From Henricia sp. BOLD:AAB3569 (Eukaryota; Echinodermata; Asteroidea; Spinulosida; Echinasteridae): a stretch of 64,000 nucleotides of DNA. The notes beneath the pieces were generated by a model. That model was given only the letters and a program-made list of their open reading frames with translations. It had not been told where the DNA came from and ran no database searches. The position numbers were made by a program, and so were the translations under genes. Below are positions 35,101 to 44,100 of this stretch, piece after piece. The stretch's first letter is position 1; each line of letters opens with the position of its first letter. The stretch spans positions 930,001 through 994,000 of the forward strand of contig JBBELK010000032.1 of assembly GCA_037783545.1 (NCBI GenBank), read 5' to 3'.

Positions 35101-38100
35101 AGCAAATGCCCTACTCCAATAGTTAATAAAACAGCACTTGGATTTTCTGTAGCAATTTACAATTCGCTGAGTAGCTTGCTAGACTACTGCAACTAGGCTC
35201 CCCATTCTATTCCAGGCTTGCCACTGGCTATCACTAAAACATTCGAAGATATGATACTTCCGAAGATGTAAAGTAGGTATGCAAATGCATGAACTAAAAT
35301 GTAAAAAAAAATGACAAAATAAAATCATTTTCCTACCTACCTACCTGGATTTTTGTCAGGCCGTTACCGTAAACGCACCATTTATTTTGTTTGGCCTTAG
35401 TCATGATATAAACATGTTCTTGGGCCGATTTCACAAAGCGCTAAGACGCGTCTTAGGAAGGGTCACTCTTTTTTTCTTGGTAGGTTGGATGTGAATTATG
35501 ATGCATTGAAGTCGTCTTAACTTTTGTGAAATTGACCCCTCGTAATGTATAGTCACAGGGGCAGTTGACATGTAAACAAACTGTCCATTGTCCATTGTCC
35601 ATTTGCACACACCGTGTTTTGAACCGGACAGCCGTGTCAGTGTAGCAAATCTCGCTCTGTGGCGGCCGCCTCAGAGTGTTGCAAAGTATGATCTTTTGGT
35701 GAGAAGATTCATACAATGAATGTAGAAATGACTCAAGAGTTAGTATTTGTGGTGCTTGACCTGGGGCCATTTTCATGGCGCCGTTTAGCACAAATTTGCT
35801 TAGCACAGAATTTCTTTGCTTTATTTTGCAAAACTGGGTTGCCAGCCAAAATCGTATGTGATGTGTATTTACTGATATTTTGCTCCTGTTCCTAAAAATT
35901 CAGTTTGACATACAATTTTGGCTGGTAACTCATTTTACAGAGCAAAGAAATTCTGTGCTAAACAAAATTTGGGCTAAACAGCGCCATGAAATTGGCCCCT
36001 GGTCTTAACTTTTGGCAAATCACATTTGCCTTTAAAAAGAAAAATTGTATTTTTGCCAAAAATGATCCTAACGTCAACTGGTTAACATGTATTGCCGGAT
36101 GAATATTAATGAGGTACAGTATAACAGAACAGCTGTGGATAGCTATGTCCTTACCGATATTGTCAGCCTGGATCTTAAACTTCTGGTAATCGGAGAAGTC
36201 TGGAGTCCGACCTTCTTTCAATGCTTCGAGCGTCTCCAGGAATTTCTCCAGCTCCTCGGGGGGTAAAAAGTCGCCCAAGTGATGTCTGCCTTTGCCCATC
36301 TGGGTAAGAATTTCCGCTCTCTCTGTGAAAACACAAGAAAACAAAGTTATCAAAATGGAATATCACATGAAATATCCGTTATTATATAATGCCCAAGTAG
36401 ATTCCTGTCTTCTGATTGGACGATAGCAGGTCACGTGTTGTTCAATATTTAATCCATTTAATGCCACGTCACCAACCGTGCAGTTTTGTTCCATTTGCCG
36501 TGCAATTTGGTTCCATAGGTTTTTTTTCATTGCACGGTACGCCCACTGTATTCATTCAGTGCATGCGCGTGCGTGCGCTTGTTCTCCCAAACAATCGTGG
36601 ACGTTTTAGGGAGGTCTAACAAAGAGAACAATATCGTCCGCGATTGGCAAGCGAACGTCCGCGATTCGCTCCTGTACAAAACCAACGAGAGTAAGGAAAA
36701 ATAGACTATGTCCAAACAAAAGAGGAACAGAGGGACGTCCGCGATTGTATGTGGATTCGCACCGCCGTGTACGTGTACACGCAAGCACGAACACCCACAC
36801 ATACACACGATGCAAACAGCCATGCAGTTATTATGTATGTGCGGACACAAAAACGTTTTTACAACTCACATGAAACTCAAAGGGTAAGCCTGAATAATTT
36901 GTAAAAAATCTACAAGAATCTTGGGTGTTATATAAAACAAATAAATGTTTTAATTCGTGTAATGGAAGGAATATTTTCATTCGGTGAAAGATGGAAAATA
37001 TTCCTCTCATTGCACTCATAAACATTCATTATTTGTAAAAAGGCCCATTGTATCATTTGCAATGACCCAATTTTGTTTTTCATGAGTTGACAAGAAAAAC
37101 CTTACTCAAAGTGTTGATAGCAATGGTAACAAACACCACATTAATTTATTTCCGTCCAAAATGGTATTTCATGTTGGAAATTGACAACCGAAGGTGGTTT
37201 TCTAAAAAAGTCCCGTGCACGGGACTTTTTTACCATTCACTTGTACACAAAATCCATATATAGATTTTCAAGGTTTTCTGAAGCATTAATGCATCTAAGG
37301 CCCGCTTCAAACGTCGCGCTTATGCAGTGTCGAATTAAATTCAACTTGATTTTTTAAATTCGACACGGCACAAGCACGACGTTTGAAGCCATTTGGCTCG
37401 GCAAAATGAGTTCGACACGGCAGAAGATTTTAGCTCGACAGGGTCTGCCGTGCTAACTCAATTTGAGGAAATACGCGCAAATCTGTTAAGTTAGGTGGCT
37501 GTTACGCTTAGCGAACGCACACATGAGTAATTTGGATGTAATTTAAACAATTTTTTCACGTTATGCTGACGAGAAACAATTTCTATGCTTTCCAAAAATT
37601 GGAGTTGGTTTTTGTTTTTCGTGACTATCCCTTCCTACCGAAATTTCAAGCGACGTTTTTATTAACTCTGCATTTAAAAAAATTAATAACAGGGATGCAT
37701 GAAGACGAACGTGAATTGAACGGAATTCCCTGTATGCTTTAAATAGCAGCCAATTGCCGACGCAGACACGGCCAGCGCTACCGAGTATTACGCTGTACTG
37801 TGTAAACTTACATGTACAATCTGCGTGGGTGTATTTGAATGCCCGCAATTTACTGCCAAGCGTCCTGATTGGCCCAGAGCGGTGACAAGATTTCTGTCGC
37901 TGCTTCCACAGCGAAATGGGGCCAATTTCAACAGGGGCTCGGGACGCACGAGTAGGGGAGTGCGTTAAAGAGGCACTGTTGCAAGAGGATGGTCTTACCC
38001 TTGGTCTCCTGCATTTCTTGCGTGCGCTGTTTATGTTCCCATGTTCCGCCTTCCGTGTCTTCATCACTGTCATATGCATACCTGTTCTTCTTCAGAGCAG

Positions 38101-41100
38101 AGCTTGCGGCATCGCGTCCTGCCGATGCTATCTTGTTGTGGTACTTCACCATGCTGTCAACCATCCGTTGCATCTAAGTTCAATTAAAGGCGAGTGTTAC
38201 AGAGTTACCACCAGGGACCAATTTCATGGCGCCGCTTTTAGTGCTATCTGAAAATGTGCGCTTACCGTAGCAGAAAAATTGTGCTAACATTACTGCTATT
38301 TCACGGCCGAGACGTGCTTAAGCATACCCATGCTTGGAAACGGGCGTTGTTGCGTCACTCGTGTTTAGGGCAATTCCATAAATTCAGATTTGCATTTCAG
38401 AGACTTTGAGGGCTTGTAATGCTTCACGTATTCAAGTTGTTTGATTTTAAACACATGTTTTTCAAGCATCATTGATGGAAGTGTAATTCCTGAAAAACTG
38501 ATTGCAATGCCATTCTCGGTTTTGGACGTACTCAATGAGTACGTCCTATTATGCTTGTTGAGAATGGGATCTCAATGGGATTTTCAGGAATCCTCAAAAA
38601 CACAATAAACATTTTATTAGCGCCCAGGACCCTAGCCAGTTTTCAACGGATTGTTTAAGATTGGCCAAACCTACTTTTAATACATTCATAAATACTTTTT
38701 TTGTGTAAATCGGTAAACTCACCAAAATTAGCTTGTCGTTTTGCCGTATTTTGCATTCACTTTCCTACACTGCGTTCTAGATGTGTGTCGTTGAGTTGTT
38801 TTTGTTTGAGCGCGTGCGATACGCGTAAAGCTAGTGTTTTGTACGCGCACGCACATGACCGGATACTTGTCACAGTGCACATTTTGCTTTCCAGCGTGCA
38901 GTTTCTGTGTGCGTGTGCGTGTTCCATACACGCTGACCAGGGCGCGGGCGTGGCCATAAAGCAGTAAACAGAATGTTATGTTGCCACGCAACGCCATTGC
39001 ATGTGTCTCGCATGTGTGCCATGTTGATAGGCAATTGCTAAATGGGCGGAGCTTACTCGATCAGTCTATTCAGTTAATCTCACCTCCTGTTGTTCCTTCA
39101 GCTGCATGAGCTGTGCAGCGCTCAGCTCTGTCGTTCCTATCATACCCACAGGATTCACCATAGTCCCCAGTTCGGCCGTGGACACTCCTCCCCCTCCCCC
39201 AAACCCCCAATCATTATCTGCCATGTCGCCCAGCTCGGAGCTTGCAACCCCCGTGCCCCCTACCCCGGCCACTCCGGGCAGGGGCCTGGGGCAAGCTTTG
39301 CCCACTGAGCCGGGGGCGATGATAGTGATCTTTGGGGGCAGTATGGCGGCGGCGGCATCGCTGGGTCCGCTTTCTATCCAGCGCGATTTGCGCTTGCGAG
39401 GTGCTTGTGTGTCGCTTGTATTTCCAGCTGTAACGGTATTACAATAAGGTTTAAAGACGCAGGCTCATCAATACACCACGAACAAATTTGTGCCACGAAT
39501 TTCACCGTGCTCCATACCTTGTCCGAGTAGGGCAGCTGCTCTTACAATCCCAAAAGGTGGAGGCTTATTATTTTTGCGAGCTCGCCACTGTGTTTATGCG
39601 CAAGGCCTTGAAATAACCCATTGCACCTTGGCAAATTGCCATCGGTGCCCTATGCTTTTGCCGTGTTTCCCTTAAAAAGTTCTAACACAAATTTTCACAT
39701 TACTCATTCAGGTGACCTTTACTATTAGAGAAAATTGCTGTGCCCTTTTGAAAATGAATACAGTCAATTTAACCATCTATATGACACCTTCTTGAAGAGA
39801 ATGTGACCATATCTGTAATATAATGTAAATATGGCTGAAACTAAAACTAATGGCTGAAATATCGTATCCTCAATCCTTAAATTTCAAGGGATATCGTCAA
39901 AAATCCACTGATGTTTAGTAAACTAATTTATTTGGTTACATAACGCAGTGCAGTGATTACATCAATATTTTTGCTTCCCGTTTTCTCCCCATGGATTTTT
40001 ATATAATTGTTAGGTTCAAGGTCCATTTTTTTTGAAAAATCTGGCAAATGCTATATCAATTTTTAGCATTTTTAAAAAAACGGCCATTTTTATTACAACT
40101 AAGCACTACAGTCAATGGCAAATTCCAATAAGTAAAACCTTTTTTTTGTGGGATATAACACAGTTTGCCAATAATCTATTTGACAAATGTATAGAACCAC
40201 CAACCAAGAAGGTAGCGACACCATTATCTAAATTGTTTTTTTAATTGGCGTTTATCGCATTTTGCGATTTCCTGTTGTGTTTGACCCGTACCTGCTTTCT
40301 TCATTTCTCTGATCGAGCGGACCTTCTTAGCTAATCTTAACTCTACCACTCTCTTCTGGTAGTACTTGTGTTCTGGACTGTCGTGGTCAAACAAAAACCT
40401 GCAAGAGAGTTATTACACCATAGTATACATTTGGCAGATGAAATTTTTTTTAAAAGAATTCCAGGAATAACATAACTAAAGAATAATGTTGATAAACTGC
40501 CTTGTGGAAATTTCAGCCACACAGATGCAGTAATACTTATAAAATCTCTGCACGGTTTTTGTGTTAAATGAATGGTAAAATTTGTTTTTTTAACAAACAC
40601 CAATAGCAACTTCTCCCACGAAGGTACTAAACTCCTCAAAAAAAATTCGGAAAGTCAAGTTTGACTGACGATTTCTCTTGTTGCAAAATAATTTTCCTTG
40701 AATTTGATATCATTGGAAAGCCCCGTTATTCCTCTTTACGATGATGTGTCATTTGTTATGATTAAGCAATTGGGGATGTGCAGCACAGCTGAATACGGGG
40801 GCGGGTGTAAAGTGAAATGTCACAAAAAGCATTGCTATTGTCAAAAAGTGTATCGACACATTCCCATCCTCCAAGCAAAAGGGGAATGCACTGCATGACA
40901 ATAGCAGTGAATTTTGTGACATTTCACTTTCCACCCACCCCTGTATACTGCACATCCCCCAATTGATTAATCATAACAAATGACACATCACTGTAAAGAG
41001 GAATAACAGGGCTTTCCAATGATACCAAATTCAAGGGAAATGATTTAGTAACAAGAGAGAAATCGTCAGTCAAACTTGACTTTCCGAACTTTTTTTAGGA

Positions 41101-44100
41101 GTTTATATTACACAGGGGAAAATCGTGGGGTGTTGGTTTGCTAACAACACCTTAAGTCGTTTTTTTTTTTCAACTCATGAAGTAACATTTTGGGTTACTG
41201 GAAATGATGTAATGGGTTTTTAAAGGACAAGTTGTCCAGAGTAGAGTTTGTCTGAACAAAAAAGTTTTGTCTCAATTTTCAAGTTGTCGGAACACAACAA
41301 ATGTTTTAAAGCACAAGTCACCAGAATCGAGTTGTCTCAACTAAGCAAATGTCTCAATCAGTGAGCTCCATATATTTTTCTGGAGAAAACACTGTGCCGC
41401 CATTTTTGTGCTGGCATAGACGCGCACGTATAGGATTTTTCACGCTCTTGCAGCTGCAGAGGGTTTTATGGCGACGTATAAGGGACATCGCATGACACAT
41501 GTTTAATGTCGCAAATATCTTTGCAAACAAATGTATTTGCAATGTCATACATTTCTTTGTAAGTACAGGGGCCTTTCCTTAGGTCTGTTTTTCATCCGTT
41601 TTGCGTGCGTTGCGTTTGCGCTGCGCTCATCCGTCTGTATCGGTCTATGGAGTGATTCAGATGCAAACGGATGAAAAACGCAAGACGGATGAAAAACGGA
41701 CCAAAGGAAAGGCGCCTTATGTCTGCAAATATTTGCAAACATATTTGCTAAAAAGTATGCAAATAATTGCAAAGATATCTGCGATGTATTTTGTACGCCA
41801 CCATGTTTTTCAAAGCTTTCGGAGTGCATTACCACACGCATGTAACGGTGCGTGTAAACCCTATAGGCACAAATGCATGCATTCCAATGCGCTGCTGCAC
41901 AACACATAGGGAACGTCTGGTCCAGTGTATATATTCAAGTCCATGGTCTCAACTAGAATAAAATTCTTTAAGCAGACAGGTCGTACGACACCAATCTCAC
42001 CTATAGAGAGCGTCTCCCTTGCGTTCCTTCTTAGTCATCTCTTCAACCATCAGCCCTTCTTCAGCAACCTCCAGTGCCAGTATGTTGATTGTACGCAGTA
42101 ATTCAGGATCGTCTGGCGGTAAGACTATAGGCTCCTATGAGTATCGGTGCCAGAGGTGGTAGGGAAGGGGGGAAAACGCCCAGGGGAAGGGCCGCACGTA
42201 AAGCAAGATGCACTTTTGAAATTGGGATGCACTCTTGAAATTGGGAGTCGTTTAGAACAATATTTGTTCCAACTTGAAAAAATAAAATGCTGCTTGCAAC
42301 ATATTCAAGTATATATCATAGTCCAGTGGCATTCACACCCAAGAAACAAAAGACATTGTGCTAAAGAAGTACATACGTACAACTTTGCTGGTAAGAGTTA
42401 GGAAGTTGATCAGAAATTGTTTTCTCTTTATAATGACTCATCTAGCATTGGAATGTGCACATTTGATGAAAAAAAAACCAAAATTTTTAGTGGGAAAAAT
42501 TCAAGATTTTGTAAGGAAACATGTATAATTTTTTCTAGCCTGTTTCATAATTATGTTTTGCACACAAGGTCTGAAGCCATGATCAACTTCCCAATTCATT
42601 CAGTTTGTACATTATATTTATACGAAGAATAAGAAATATGACGTATATAGAAAAGTCCCAAGGACCAGCATTTCATCTAGCGAACCGTCCACCCGTCTTT
42701 CGGACGGGCAATGTGTGATTTTAGACGGGCACTTTGCTCAATGGACAAAAAATGGCGGGTAGAATTTTGTCAAATGGACATTAAAAACGACTTTTGGTTT
42801 AAAATGTATGCACACTTCAGCGACTAAACTACATTTTTGTTTAGAATAAAAAACACAGGCCGCTGTGACGGGCCGGCCGTCGTATGCTAGCTCGCAAGTC
42901 GTGACTCTTGTACATGTTGTATGCACACAGTACATGTACATACATACGTTTTACCTGCCAACAATCCCCACTGTATTGCTGTTATCCTATCATCGTGATC
43001 GCATGCGTCGCTGCAAGTTAACTCGACCGTTGTACAAACCCGATCGATGTACCAACTCAACTCACAGGACGGGTACTTTTTAACTGCACCAAAGTAGGAC
43101 AGGCAGTTTTGGAAATCCTAGATGAAACGCTGGCAAGGACCTCTTATAAATAAGGTTTGACTGCATATCTCTATTAGAAATAGAGGAATCGATTCCCAGT
43201 AAAAATTGATTCCCTTTCATCTATATTCGATTCCCAGTGATAGCTTGCCGATTCCAGAAATTAACGAGCCGTTCGGAAGGCAAAAATACCAAACGTCTGC
43301 AAGAATATTCAGCCTCTGATCATTTCCACATTAAGAAAGTGCGAGTGTTATATGCCAGCATAATCAAAGGATGTTTACTGCCGCTCGGTGCCAATAATTG
43401 GGTTCTCGTCAGCACAATAAGTACTTATCGGAATGTACACGTACAAAAACACGCGCACCTACCTATTAAACACGCTCGGTATATTTAGTGTTTTCTTGCC
43501 AAAAATGGAGTCGATTCCGAATGGAATCGCGATTCTTTTTTGGAATCGGAGTCGCCCAAGCCTAACGTGAACCAGTTGCTATGGTCACGGCTGGATGACC
43601 TCGGGGTGACGTCACGACTCCGCAAGCAAATAAGCCAACCATATTCCCCCAACATGTCATGACAGCACACAGGGCAATCAACTTACTCGCATTGAGTGCG
43701 TCATCGTCATCATCATCCGAGTCCCTGAATGCGCTGTGCTTGGGAGCTGGTATTGTGGGCTTCTTGGCGTGGGAGGCTGCAGGGCTGAATGCGATGGGCT
43801 GTACAGGTGCTGTGGGAGGGGCGGAGTCAGGTTGCTGCTCTGGGGGATTTGGTAGTGGAATGTCGCTCAGGTCTGGCTTCGATGACGTCGCTGGTTTAGT
43901 ACCTGTTTGAGATTTATATTAAAGACAGATTACATGATTGGAAAACTTTTTAAAACAGGAACAACGGCATTACATAACTAAAAAAAAAATTCTTGTAGAA
44001 ATTTCAGCCACATACATGTAGATGCAGTAATGTTTCAAAAAAACAAAAAAATTCAATTTTTTAAAAAGCACCTTCAGTTGGCAATTTTTCCTCCACAAAC

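Noticed and set aside
37561..38079. 172-codon minus-strand ORF overlapping SUGP1 exon 7
   Set aside because: It is in a different frame from the exon 37999-38173, which is clearly SUGP1 ([14 protein letters not shown]).
41545..41909. Overlapping 100-120 codon ORFs on both strands
   Set aside because: They follow an inverted repeat of ATCCGTTTTGCG words; symmetric DNA gives mirror ORFs.
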